Notes: a model not told the origin generated them from the sequence alone. A stretch of 13,455 nt of DNA from DASRTE01 sp050743145 (GCA_050743145.1 JBOGDU010000100.1:1-13455), one strand, 5' to 3'. Counted from the first letter of the stretch, positions 1-7,073 are shown. Program-made: numbers and translations.

Positions 1-2
1 TC

Positions 3-353
3 GACGTCGGCATCGAGGTCTCCGCCTACGGGGTCGATCACGCGCGCATCCACGAGGACATCCCGCTCGTGCCCAACGTCGGCTTCCTCGTGGGCGGACG
101 CTTCTTCCACCCGGGTGACGCGTTCACGATCCCGGACCTGCCGGTGGACGTCCTCGGGTTGCCCACGGCGGCGCCCTGGCTCAAGCTGGCGGAGTCGATC
201 GACTACCTCCGCGCGGTGGCTCCTCGCGTGGCGGTCCCCATCCACGAGGCCATCCACGCCATGCCGGACATGGCGTACCGGCAATTCCGCAACCTGGCCC
301 TCGAGGGCACGACCGTCACGGTGATCAACCCCGGCGACAAGGCCGACGTCTGA
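3..353 (+). CDS. MBL-fold metal-dependent hydrolase, C-terminal part (5' end outside window)
   Basis: The frame is open from base 3 and ends at a TGA at 351-353, so only the last 116 codons are present. The visible part has the order of the UlaG-like (COG2220) branch of the metallo-beta-lactamase fold: a strand with GVDHARIHEDIP, then VGFLVGGRFFHPGDAF carrying the late Asp metal ligand in HPGD, then a strand with LGLPTAAPWLK, a helix, and the late metal-ligand His in VPIHEA. The usual N-terminal HxHxDH motif would lie upstream of the window. Family members are mostly cytoplasmic hydrolases of uncharacterised substrate, so none is assigned. The stop falls 4 bases before an inverted-repeat element. 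Confidence is good for the fold and low for any specific function. Confidence 0.82.
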   Translation, partial: DVGIEVSAYGVDHARIHEDIPLVPNVGFLVGGRFFHPGDAFTIPDLPVDVLGLPTAAPWLKLAESIDYLRAVAPRVAVPIHEAIHAMPDMAYRQFRNLALEGTTVTVINPGDKADV

Positions 354-356
354 GCG

Positions 357-452
357 TGCGGCCCGACCGACAGGACGGTTTGCATCGCCAGATGCGTTGG
401 CCTGGGTTTTCGGTGTCCCGAACATGAATCCGTCCTGTTCGTCGGGCCGCAT
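357..452. repeat. 90-base element with inverted-repeat ends, copy 1
   Basis: The left arm gcccgaccgacaggacgg (361-378) is the inverted complement of the right arm ccgtcctgttcgtcgggc (430-447), with two adjacent mismatches. The pairing extends outward through tgcg/cgca. The same arrangement recurs at 1351-1442 with identical arm-to-arm length (90 bases), so this is copy 1 of a pair. The first 20 bases and the last 20 are identical between copies, while the middle about 40 bases has diverged. The interior contains a small hairpin (gcatc-gcca-gatgc). It sits between the hydrolase stop and the AbiEi-DUF559 gene. It could be a transposon-like terminal element, a recombination site or a terminator, and the sequence alone does not decide. 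Confidence 0.8.
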
Positions 453-505
453 CTCGGCGTGTCGCACCCTTGCCGGGGCTCGCCGACGTGGCAGCGTGCC
501 CGACC

Positions 506-1390
506 ATGACAGTCGCCGAGGCGCTGCGCACGCTCGGGGGCACGGCGACGTGGGCGCAGCTACGGTCCGTCGTCGGCAAGCGGGCGCTGCTCACGGCGGT
601 CCGCGATGGCGTAGTCGTCAGAATGTCGCGCGGCCTGTACAGCCTCCCGACCAACGTCGACCGCTCCACGGCCAGGACGCTTCGCGGCGTGGTCTCGCAT
701 CTGTCCGCCGCGGAGATCTGGGAACTCGGGGTGTTCGAAGCCGTGCCGGTTCTCCATGTCACCGTGGCACGCCATCGCAGCCGAGTCGCCCAACCCGCCG
801 GAGTCAAGATCCACTACGGCGACGTCTCCGCGAGCGAGCGCACGGTCGGTGTCACAAGCGCGCTGCGCACGGTCGTCGAATGTGCCCGCACCTGCCCGAT
901 CCCGCAGGCCTTGGCGATCGCCGACACCGCTGTCCGCACCGCACTGGTCACGGCTTCCGAGCTGCGCCAAGCAACCGGGGCGTTGCGCGGCACCGGCGCC
1001 GGCCAGGCCCGGCGAGTTGCGGGCTGGGTCGATGCACGGGCAGCGTCACCGCTGGAGTCAGCGCTGCGTGGGCTGCTACTCCACAACGGCTTCACGCAGT
1101 TCGAACCTCAACTCATCGTCGTACACGAGGGCCGGCGCATCGCCACGGTGGATCTGGGTGATCGGGCCAGCGGGCTGCTTCTCGAAGCGGACAGCTTCCT
1201 GTGGCATGGCCAGCGAGCCGCCCTGGAACGCGATGCGCGTCGTTACGACGAGCTCGTGTCCCGCGGGTTCCTCGTCCTGCGCTTCAGCTGGGAGCAGGTG
1301 CTCAGCGATCCGGCCTGGGTACTGGCGATGGTTCGACGGGCGCTCGCCCGGCCCGACCGACAGGACGGTTCGCATCGTCCAATGAGCTGA
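506..1390 (+). CDS. AbiEi-like winged-helix / DUF559 endonuclease-like fusion protein
   Basis: Residues about 1-50 (ALRTLGGTATWAQLR...VVVRMSRGLYSLP) match the N-terminal winged helix of AbiEi-type (type IV) antitoxins, in which a helix-turn-helix is followed by the GLYSLP strand. Residues about 181-280 form a DUF559 domain of the Vsr/PD-(D/E)XK endonuclease-like fold: E184 in SPLESALR, D216 in VDLGD, E227 and D229 in LLEADSF, H234, then RDARRYDEL and GFLVLRFSWEQV. The putative catalytic acids are kept. The start at 506 gives 294 aa and begins right at the winged helix; an ATG at 470 would add 12 residues. Neither start has a clear ribosome site. No AbiEii-like nucleotidyltransferase toxin is adjacent, so this is not a canonical AbiE pair. 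The last 13 or so codons and the stop lie inside the second 90-base repeat. Its role is unknown; defence or gene regulation are inferences. Confidence 0.8.
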   Translation: MTVAEALRTLGGTATWAQLRSVVGKRALLTAVRDGVVVRMSRGLYSLPTNVDRSTARTLRGVVSHLSAAEIWELGVFEAVPVLHVTVARHRSRVAQPAGVKIHYGDVSASERTVGVTSALRTVVECARTCPIPQALAIADTAVRTALVTASELRQATGALRGTGAGQARRVAGWVDARAASPLESALRGLLLHNGFTQFEPQLIVVHEGRRIATVDLGDRASGLLLEADSFLWHGQRAALERDARRYDELVSRGFLVLRFSWEQVLSDPAWVLAMVRRALARPDRQDGSHRPMS

Positions 1391-1442
1391 CCTCGACCAA
1401 TCGTCCTGCCAACTCGAGACCGTCCTGTTCGTCGGGCCGCAT
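1349..1442. repeat. 90-base element with inverted-repeat ends, copy 2
   Basis: The left arm at 1351-1370 and the right arm at 1421-1442 are identical to those of copy 1 (361-380 and 431-452), with the same 90-base span. The left-hand identity continues with two mismatches to base 1379. The centre differs. The left arm is read as the C-terminal codons of the AbiEi-DUF559 gene (ARPDRQDG), and the gene's TGA (1388-1390) is inside the element. The right end lies 5 bases from the stop of the convergent CAP-domain gene. Positioned between convergent genes, it could act as a bidirectional terminator, but the second copy upstream of the gene also fits a flanking pair of mobile-unit ends. Confidence 0.8.
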
Positions 1443-1446
1443 GCCC

Positions 1447-2112
1447 CTACTCGTAACCGAAAACCTGCGTCCAGTAGATCCCGCGCTCGGAGTCGACCGC
1501 GCCGACCCCGATGGCCACCGAGTCGCAGTTGAGGATGTTGCGACGGTGGCCCTGGCTGTCCATCCAGTCATCGACGACATCCTCCGCCGTCGGCTGACCC
1601 AGAGCGATGTTCTCGCCCGACCACGACGGGTAGCCCTCCGCCGCGGTTCGCTCCCCCGGCCCCTCGCCCTCCGGGCTGTCGTGGTCGAAGTAGTCGCGCT
1701 CGGCCATGTCGGCGCTGTGGCCCTGGGCCGCCGCGACCAGGCGCGCATCGACCCGCAAGGCGTCACATCCCTCCTCCGCCCGTTCGGCGTTGGTGAGCTC
1801 GACGACCTCGTTCTCGAGTGGGGTCTGGCCTGTCGGCGGAGGTGACGGGACGGCGGTCGAGGGCTCTGGCGTGGGCGTGGGGGACGGCGTCGGTTCAGAC
1901 GGCTCCGGCGTGGGCGTCGGTGTCGGCGTGGGAGTGGGCGTGGGGCTGGGAGTCGGCGTGGGCGTCGGGGTCGGCGGCGAGGTCTCCCACGGCCACGGCG
2001 CCTTGGTGGAGTCGGTGACGATGACAAGGTCGTCGGATGCACCCGGGTCGCAGCCGACCAGGGCCAGGGACACGGTTGCAGCGATCACGACGGAGGAGAC
2101 GGCCTGCCGCAC
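1447..2112 (-). CDS. CAP-domain (SCP/PR1-like) secreted lipoprotein
   Basis: From the GTG at 2112 the protein has 221 aa. A short RQ n-region and a hydrophobic stretch end in the lipobox LVGC (Cys21), so it should be exported and lipid-anchored outside the membrane. Residues about 45-95 are a Pro-Thr-rich linker that probably spans the cell wall. Residues about 99-221 are a CAP domain: ENEVVELTNAERA, H132 in QGHSADMA, E167 in SGENIALG, and H189 in SQGHRRNIL, matching the His/Glu cavity residues of the family; Cys116 and Cys196 could pair. Bacterial CAP proteins are often found with cell-wall functions, but the activity is not established. A GAGGA lies 9 bases before GTG 2112 and 3 bases before GTG 2118, so either may be used; a longer frame to 2190 would put a non-signal extension before the signal peptide. 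Confidence 0.86.
   Translation of the reverse strand: MRQAVSSVVIAATVSLALVGCDPGASDDLVIVTDSTKAPWPWETSPPTPTPTPTPSPTPTPTPTPTPTPEPSEPTPSPTPTPEPSTAVPSPPPTGQTPLENEVVELTNAERAEEGCDALRVDARLVAAAQGHSADMAERDYFDHDSPEGEGPGERTAAEGYPSWSGENIALGQPTAEDVVDDWMDSQGHRRNILNCDSVAIGVGAVDSERGIYWTQVFGYE
1868..1974. repeat. Six-base degenerate tandem repeat encoding the Pro-Thr linker
   Basis: On the plus strand this is a run of ggcgtg/gGNgtN units. Read on the minus strand it encodes alternating Pro-Thr (with Ser and Glu variants) in the wall-spanning linker of the CAP lipoprotein. Such in-frame hexamer runs can change length by slippage without breaking the frame. Confidence 0.75.
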
Positions 2113-2209
2113 GTACACGATTCCTCTTCTCAGCGACTCACGTACTCCCCCTTGTAGCGGCGCCCAGGGTACGAGGGTGCGCAGCGACACGCCAGGGCGG
2201 GCCGATCCG

Positions 2210-2339
2210 TCAGACGCCGAGGACCTCCAATCCCGGGATTCGGGCGGGTAAGCCCTTCATCCTGGGTGACCACCGGCCAGCCGTACGCGATCGCCGTCAC
2301 CGCGATCCAGGAGTCGTTGATCTCCCCAGCCGTAGTCAA
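2210..2339 (-). pseudogene. Remnant of a PIN-domain (VapC-like) ribonuclease gene, frameshifted
   Basis: Reading from 2339 on the minus strand gives TTAGEINDSWIAVTAIAYGWPVVTQDEG. This is the C-terminal third of a VapC-type PIN domain: the ND-WIA-TA block carries a conserved Asp, and PVVTQD the late strand. The frame then runs on without family resemblance. In the frame shifted by one, the bases at 2239-2210 read IPGLEVLGV followed by TGA, which is the typical ending of these proteins (GLEVL just before the stop). The two halves are separated by roughly 15-20 bases, so one indel broke the gene. The N-terminal two thirds, with the first catalytic Asp, are absent: the remnant runs straight into the stop region of coxG. 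No antitoxin partner is visible. It is most likely a dead relic of a toxin-antitoxin locus. Confidence 0.72.
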
Positions 2340-2347
2340 GCGTCACG

Positions 2348-3070
2348 TCAGCGACGGCGGCGAACCACCGCCCAGACGATGACGATCACCACCACGAGCG
2401 CGACGACCGGTGCCAGGCGCTTGGCGAGCGAACCCCCTGCGACGTCGAGCAGGTCGATCGCCTCGGGTGTGGGTCGGCCCTGCTTCACGTCCTCGCGTGC
2501 TGCGGCGGTGGACGGAGGATCGGCCTCTGCGGTCGGCCGAGCGCCGTCGCCCGCAGCCGCCCGGGCTGATGAGCCATCGGCGGCCGCACTGGCGGCAGGC
2601 GCCTGCTCACCCGATGCGGCCGCCCCACCCTCGGCGAGTGTCGTCGCCAGGCAGTCGGCGAACTGCCCGATCAGCTTGTTGCCGACGTCGTTCATCACAC
2701 CGCGGCCGAACTGGGCAGGCTTGCCGGTGATGGCCAGATCGGTGACGACGTTGACCCGGGTGGAGCCATCCTCGTCGGTCATCTGCGCCGTGACAGTGGC
2801 GGCAGCCGTGCCGGAGCCACGGGTCTCCCGACCCTTGGCCTCGACCACGGCCCGGTGGGCAGCGGCATCCTTCTCCAGGAAGGACGCCTTGCCCGCATAG
2901 GCCACCGTGATCGGCCCTACCTTGACCTTGACGTTGCCGGTGAACGAGTCGCCGTCGACCGTGTCGACAGAGGCACCCGGCATGCAGGGCGCGATCGTCT
3001 CGACGTCGAGCAGGGCCTCCCAGGCGCGGTCTACGGCGACGGGGACCGTGAACTCGTGCTCGAGCTGCAT
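2348..3070 (-). CDS. coxG: CoxG-family SRPBCC protein, membrane-anchored (CO dehydrogenase accessory)
   Basis: This 240-aa protein begins MQLEHEFTVPVAVDRAWEAL and contains the PCMPGA block at about residues 28-33. Both are typical of the CoxG/SRPBCC (START-like) family, which fills residues about 1-150. An Ala-rich, low-complexity linker follows. The C-terminus has a hydrophobic segment (about 220-236) and an RRRR tail, which fits a tail anchor with the domain in the cytoplasm. In Afipia (Oligotropha) carboxidovorans CoxG is linked to membrane recruitment of CO dehydrogenase; the same role here is inferred. It is the last gene of the operon, 4 bases after the coxM stop, and presumably co-transcribed. 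CoxG-like proteins also accompany other molybdenum hydroxylases, so it does not prove CO as substrate. Confidence 0.88.
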   Translation of the reverse strand: MQLEHEFTVPVAVDRAWEALLDVETIAPCMPGASVDTVDGDSFTGNVKVKVGPITVAYAGKASFLEKDAAAHRAVVEAKGRETRGSGTAAATVTAQMTDEDGSTRVNVVTDLAITGKPAQFGRGVMNDVGNKLIGQFADCLATTLAEGGAAASGEQAPAASAAADGSSARAAAGDGARPTAEADPPSTAAAREDVKQGRPTPEAIDLLDVAGGSLAKRLAPVVALVVVIVIVWAVVRRRR

Positions 3071-3074
3071 GACC

Positions 3075-3932
3075 TCAGATCCCTGCTGCCGCCGTGAGGG
3101 CCCGGGCAGTCAAGACCTGGGCCAGGTGCGTCCGGAAGTCGGCCGACGCGTGCGGGTCGCTGGACGGACTGGTCCCGTCGCCTGCCGAACCGGCCGCTGC
3201 CGCGACGGCTTCGGTCGTGGCGGCCGAACCCACCAGTGCCTGCTCGACCGCACGCGCCCGCACCGGCGTCGGCCCCATGTTGACCAGGCCCACACGAGCA
3301 TCACCCACGTCGCCGTTCGCGCGCTGCACGACGGCCACGACACCGACCAGGGCCCACGCCTGCGCGACCACGTTCAACTTCTCGTATCGGTGCCCCCAGC
3401 CGTCACCCAGCTTCGGGATCGACACCGACACGAGCACCTCGTCGGGCTGTATCGCCGTCTGGAGGTAGTCGATGAAGAACTCGCCGGCCGCAATCGTGCG
3501 CCGTCCCCCCGACCCCGCCACCTCCATCGAGGCGTCCAGGGCGAGCGCGAGCGCCGGCAGGTCGCTGGCGGGGTCGGCGTGGGCGATGGAGCCGCCGAAC
3601 GTTCCCCGGTGACGGACCGCCGGGTCGGCCACAGTCTCCGTGACCTCCGCGACGACCGGGCAATGGGTACGCACCAGCGGGTCGCGCATGACCTCGTCGT
3701 GCGTTGTCGCCGCACCGATCACCAGCCGGTCCCCGTCCTCACGCACACCGCGCATCGCGTCGATCCGGCCGACGTCGACGAGCACCGAGGGGTACGCGAG
3801 CCGCATCAGCAGGAGCGGGATCAGGCTCTGACCGCCGGCCAGGACCTTCGCCTCGTCACCGTGGTCGCGCAGCGCCCCGAGCGCCTCGTCGACCGAGCCG
3901 GCGCGGACGTAGTCGAACTCCGCCGGGATCAT
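3075..3932 (-). CDS. coxM: FAD-binding medium subunit of CO dehydrogenase-like molybdenum hydroxylase
   Basis: This 285-aa protein starts MIPAEFDYVRAGSVDEAL. It has the two FAD-binding signatures of the family: AGGQSLIPLL at 32-41 and TFGGSIAHADPASD at 111-124. A C-terminal CO dehydrogenase flavoprotein domain follows (about 175-285). It passes electrons from the [2Fe-2S] subunit to FAD and on to an acceptor. The ATG at 3932 overlaps the coxL stop in ATGA, and AAGGGAGA lies 6 bases upstream, so translational coupling is likely. The frame stays open far upstream to 4907, but that stretch is antisense-frame reading of coxL and not part of this protein. Confidence 0.93.
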   Translation of the reverse strand: MIPAEFDYVRAGSVDEALGALRDHGDEAKVLAGGQSLIPLLLMRLAYPSVLVDVGRIDAMRGVREDGDRLVIGAATTHDEVMRDPLVRTHCPVVAEVTETVADPAVRHRGTFGGSIAHADPASDLPALALALDASMEVAGSGGRRTIAAGEFFIDYLQTAIQPDEVLVSVSIPKLGDGWGHRYEKLNVVAQAWALVGVVAVVQRANGDVGDARVGLVNMGPTPVRARAVEQALVGSAATTEAVAAAAGSAGDGTSPSSDPHASADFRTHLAQVLTARALTAAAGI

Positions 3933-6304
3933 CGCGGCTCTCCCTTCGCGGCATTGATCGCCTGCCAGACGTGCATCGGCGTACACGGCATCTCGACGTC
4001 GTTCACGCCCCGTGGGCGCAAGGCGTCGACCACCGCGTTGACGACCGCCGGAGTCGAGGCGATCGTGCCCGCCTCGCCGACACCCTTGACCCCCAGCGGG
4101 TTCGTCGTCGACGGTGTCTCGGTCCGGTCGGTGGTGAACGACGGCAGGTCCGCCGCGCTGGGGACCAGGTAGTCGACCAACGTGCCCGTGACGAGGTTGC
4201 CGTCGCCGTCGTAGACCGCGCCCTCGAACAACGCCTGCGCGATGCCCTGGGCGACACCGCCGTGCACCTGTCCCTCGACCACCAGCGGGTTGACGACCTT
4301 GCCGACGTCGTCGACGGCGACGTACTGCTTCAGCGCGACCGCGCCGGTCTCGGTGTCGACCTCGACGTGGGCCAGGTGCGTACCGTGCGGGAACGAGAAC
4401 GTCACCGGGTCGACGATCGCGTCGGCGGACAGCACCGGGTCCGCACCGTCGGGAAGGCTGTGCGCCGTGAACGACGCGAACGCCAGTTCCTGGATGGTCT
4501 TCGACGAGTCCGGCGAGCCCCTGACGGTGAACGTGCCCGCCGAGAACTCCAGGTCGGACGGGTCGCACTCGAGCTGGTGCGCGGCGAGGACGCGGGCCTT
4601 CTCGACCACCTTCTCGCTGGCCTTCACGATGGCCATGCCACCGACCGCAAGCGACCGGGAGCCGTAGGTGTCGAGCCCCACCGGAGCGGTACGGGTGTCT
4701 CCGTGCACCACGAGCACATCGTCGAAGGCAACACCGAGGGCATCGGCCGCGATCTGGGCGAACGTGGTCTGGTGTCCTTGGCCGTGTGGGGACGTCCCGG
4801 TGACGACCTCGACCTTGCCCAGCGGCAGGATCCGGACGGTGGCGGCCTCCCAGCCGCCGGCCACGTAGCCCACCTTGCCGAGCCAACGCGACGGCGCCAG
4901 CCCGCACATCTCGGTGTAGGTGGAGACGCCGATGCCGACCTGCACCGGATGGTCGCGATCCCGACGCTCCTGCTGCTCACGCCGGAGCTCGTCGTAGCCC
5001 AGCAACGCCATGGCGCGGTCGGTCGCGGCCTCGTAGTTGCCCGAGTCGTACTCGAGCCCGCACACCGTCGTGTACGGGAACTCGTCGTGCCCGATCCAGT
5101 TCTTACGGCGCAGCTCGATCGGATCCATCGACAGCTCGACCGCGAGCTCGTCCATGATCCGCTCGATCACGTAAGTGGCCTCCGGCCTCCCCGCGCCGCG
5201 GTACGCATCGGTCGGCGTCGTGTTGGTGAAGACGCCGGTGCAGGCGAAGTCGTGGGCCTCGAACTTGTAGATGCCGGGGTACATGTAGCGGCCGAGCAAC
5301 GGGATCGACGGAGTCAGCAGTTGCAGGTACGCACCCATATTGGCGGTGAGGCCGACCTTGAGCCCGAGCACGGTGCCGTCACGCATCGCGGCGATCTCCA
5401 CGTCCTGGATGAGATCGCGGCCGTGAATGGTGACCTGGAAGTTCTCGCTGCGGGTTTCGGTCCACTTGACCGGGACGCCCAGCTTCTTGGCGAGGACGAG
5501 GCCGATGGCCTCCTCGGCGTAGACGTCGAGCTTGGAGCCGAAGCCTCCGCCGACGTCAGGCGCGATGACGCGGATGCTCTGCTGGGGGACGCCCGCAACC
5601 AGTGCCATGAAGATCTGGACGAAGTGCGGCACCTGCGTGGACGACCAGATCGTGTACTCGCCGGTGGCCGGATGCGGTTCGACGACGACGGAGCGCGGCT
5701 CGATGGCGCTGGGGATCAGCCGCTGGTTGAGGTACCGGCGCTCGACGACGACCTCGGCCCGGCTTCGCGTGGCCGCGTAGTCGCCGTGGCTCTCGGAGAA
5801 GGTGAAGCACCGGTTCGCGGGCACGTCGTCGTGAACCAGCGGGGATCCGTCGGCCAATGCCGTCTCCATGTCGAGCACGGGGTCGAGCGCCTCGAAGTCG
5901 AACGCGACGGCCTCCAGGGCGTCAGCGGCAGCCTCCCGGCTGGTTGCAGCGACCACGGCAACGCCGTCGCCGACGAAGCGCACCTTGTCGGTGGCCAGCG
6001 GCAAGTGTGGCGGTGTCTTCAGATCTTCCGACACCGTCCAAGCCGTGGGCAGCGAACCCCAGTCGTCGGCGAGATCGGCTCCGCTGAACGCGCCGACGAT
6101 GCCGGGGCGCTCGCGGGCCGCGCTGACGTCGACCCGGGTGATGCGCGCGTGGGCCGCCGGACTGCGCACGACGGCCAGGTAGAGCATGCCGGGCAGGGTG
6201 AGGTTGTCGGTCCACCGGGTCCTGCCGGTGATCAGGTGGGCGTCCTCGCTACGGAGGCGGGCCTGGCCGACCTCGGGCGCGGCGCCCTCGACGAGCGCGG
6301 TCAT
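3929..6304 (-). CDS. coxL: Molybdopterin large subunit, form II CO dehydrogenase-like
   Basis: This 791-aa protein is full length for the xanthine oxidase/CO dehydrogenase large subunit family. In order: an N-terminal aldehyde oxidase a/b hammerhead domain (about 20-140), then the molybdopterin-binding domain with GGGFGSK (252-258), the active-site loop AYRGAGR (367-373), SPHGQGHQTTFAQIAADALG, and the catalytic Glu744 in GVGEAGT. Form I enzymes, proven CO oxidisers, carry AY-x-CSFR with the copper-binding Cys; that Cys is absent, so this is form II (CODH-like, substrate uncertain). The start ATG overlaps the coxS stop by 4 bases and has GAGGAGGT 7 bases upstream. The gene order S-L-M also fits form II. 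The complex is expected to be cytoplasmic and membrane-associated. Confidence 0.94.
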   Translation of the reverse strand: MTALVEGAAPEVGQARLRSEDAHLITGRTRWTDNLTLPGMLYLAVVRSPAAHARITRVDVSAARERPGIVGAFSGADLADDWGSLPTAWTVSEDLKTPPHLPLATDKVRFVGDGVAVVAATSREAAADALEAVAFDFEALDPVLDMETALADGSPLVHDDVPANRCFTFSESHGDYAATRSRAEVVVERRYLNQRLIPSAIEPRSVVVEPHPATGEYTIWSSTQVPHFVQIFMALVAGVPQQSIRVIAPDVGGGFGSKLDVYAEEAIGLVLAKKLGVPVKWTETRSENFQVTIHGRDLIQDVEIAAMRDGTVLGLKVGLTANMGAYLQLLTPSIPLLGRYMYPGIYKFEAHDFACTGVFTNTTPTDAYRGAGRPEATYVIERIMDELAVELSMDPIELRRKNWIGHDEFPYTTVCGLEYDSGNYEAATDRAMALLGYDELRREQQERRDRDHPVQVGIGVSTYTEMCGLAPSRWLGKVGYVAGGWEAATVRILPLGKVEVVTGTSPHGQGHQTTFAQIAADALGVAFDDVLVVHGDTRTAPVGLDTYGSRSLAVGGMAIVKASEKVVEKARVLAAHQLECDPSDLEFSAGTFTVRGSPDSSKTIQELAFASFTAHSLPDGADPVLSADAIVDPVTFSFPHGTHLAHVEVDTETGAVALKQYVAVDDVGKVVNPLVVEGQVHGGVAQGIAQALFEGAVYDGDGNLVTGTLVDYLVPSAADLPSFTTDRTETPSTTNPLGVKGVGEAGTIASTPAVVNAVVDALRPRGVNDVEMPCTPMHVWQAINAAKGEPR

Positions 6305-6807
6305 GCCGGCACCTCCTCACGCGACGCGGCAGCGGCTTCCGGGGTTCCCGCCTTCGCCGCCTGTTGCACGGCGCGGACGATGTTCTGGTAACCGGTGCAG
6401 CGGCACAGGTTGCCCTCGAGCCCCTTGCGGATCTCCTGCTCGCTGGGGTCGGGGTTGTTCGCGAGCAGGTCGACCGCCGCCATGATCATGCCTGGCGTGC
6501 AGTAGCCGCACTGGAGTGCGTGACACTCGTGAAAGGCCTGCTGCATCGGGTGGAGTCCACCGTCGGCGCCGGCCAACCCTTCCACCGTTGCGATCTCGCC
6601 CCCGTCGGCCTGGACCGCGAGTACCGCGCAACTCTTGACGCTTACGCCGTCCAGGAGAACGGTGCAGGCGCCGCAGTTGGAGGTGTCGCAGCCGACGACG
6701 GTGCCCACCTTCCCGGCGCGGTCGCGAAGATAGTGCACGAGCAGGACTCGGGGCTCGACGTCGTCCTCGTGCCGGACTCCGTCGACACTGACGCTGATCC
6801 TGGCCAC
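6301..6807 (-). CDS. coxS: [2Fe-2S] small subunit of CO dehydrogenase-like molybdenum hydroxylase
   Basis: This 168-aa protein has two [2Fe-2S] sets. The plant-ferredoxin-like cluster has Cys40, 45 and 48 (GCDTSNCGAC) plus Cys60. The second, helical cluster has Cys100 and 103 (QCGYCTPGM) and Cys135 and 137 (LCRCTGYQNIV). All eight ligands are present. It carries electrons from the molybdenum site in CoxL to FAD in CoxM. The start is GTG at 6807, with AAGGAGGAG (6811-6819 complement) ending 3 bases upstream, a strong ribosome site. It is the first gene of the operon; transcription should begin in the 6820-7070 region. The C-terminal tail (about 155-168) is Ala/Glu-rich and variable in the family. 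Confidence 0.94.
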   Translation of the reverse strand: MARISVSVDGVRHEDDVEPRVLLVHYLRDRAGKVGTVVGCDTSNCGACTVLLDGVSVKSCAVLAVQADGGEIATVEGLAGADGGLHPMQQAFHECHALQCGYCTPGMIMAAVDLLANNPDPSEQEIRKGLEGNLCRCTGYQNIVRAVQQAAKAGTPEAAAASREEVPA

Positions 6808-6819
6808 TTGCTCCTCCTT

Positions 6820-7073
6820 CGCGTCGGGTACGCGGCGATCAGGAGGGACGGCGCGTCAGGACCTGCCGGCACCCTCCGGCACGCGGATCAGGGATTGCTC
6901 GTGCTGCCCATGGGGCATCCCTTCGTGGCTCACGCCTTGCTCGCCACCCTAGGCACCGCGAGGCCGCCGCGTAAGACCCTTGACGAGGAAACGACGGGTG
7001 CGGCGGGCGGCGACCGCGGTCGGGCGAGTTAGCCTGCCCGTAGATCGTGGACGCGAGGGGCAGGGGGTCTGCG
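6820..7073. other. Divergent intergenic region before coxS and the coiled-coil gene
   Basis: About 250 bases separate the coxS ribosome site from the start of the next plus-strand gene. Promoters for both operons must lie here or nearby. I see no convincing -35/-10 pair with proper spacing. An imperfect palindrome, tgcccatggggca (6905-6917), is the only dyad noted and has no assigned regulator. No small gene with a credible ribosome site is visible. Confidence 0.4.

Noticed and set aside
203..385. Minus-strand open frame beginning MQTVLSVGP
   Set aside because: It is antisense to the hydrolase gene, and its start is simply the repeat arm read backwards. The same TVLSVGP start appears at 1375-1076 from the second copy, so the likeness reflects the repeat and not related proteins.
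506..1390. A complete AbiE toxin-antitoxin pair
   Set aside because: No AbiEii nucleotidyltransferase gene is next to it, and the C-terminal part is DUF559 and not an AbiEi C-terminal domain.
1868..1974. Tandem repeat as a CRISPR array or regulatory minisatellite
   Set aside because: Units are six bases, contiguous and in frame with a Pro-Thr linker of a lipoprotein, so coding explains them.
2130..2339. A functional 69-codon gene on the minus strand
   Set aside because: Only the first part resembles PIN proteins; the rest is out of frame, there is no ribosome site at the TTG, and the real family ending is in another frame.
3933..4907. Long upstream extension of the coxM reading frame
   Set aside because: It lies within coxL in another frame, has Arg/Gly-rich shadow composition, and the coxM family start with ribosome site is at 3932.
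3929..6304. Form I (proven CO-oxidising) CoxL
   Set aside because: The loop is AYRGAGR and lacks the Cys of the form I AY-x-CSFR motif.
3704..6391. Plus-strand open frame of 895 codons opposite coxL
   Set aside because: It is a GC-driven antisense frame with no recognisable domain; coxL, with all family motifs, occupies the other strand.
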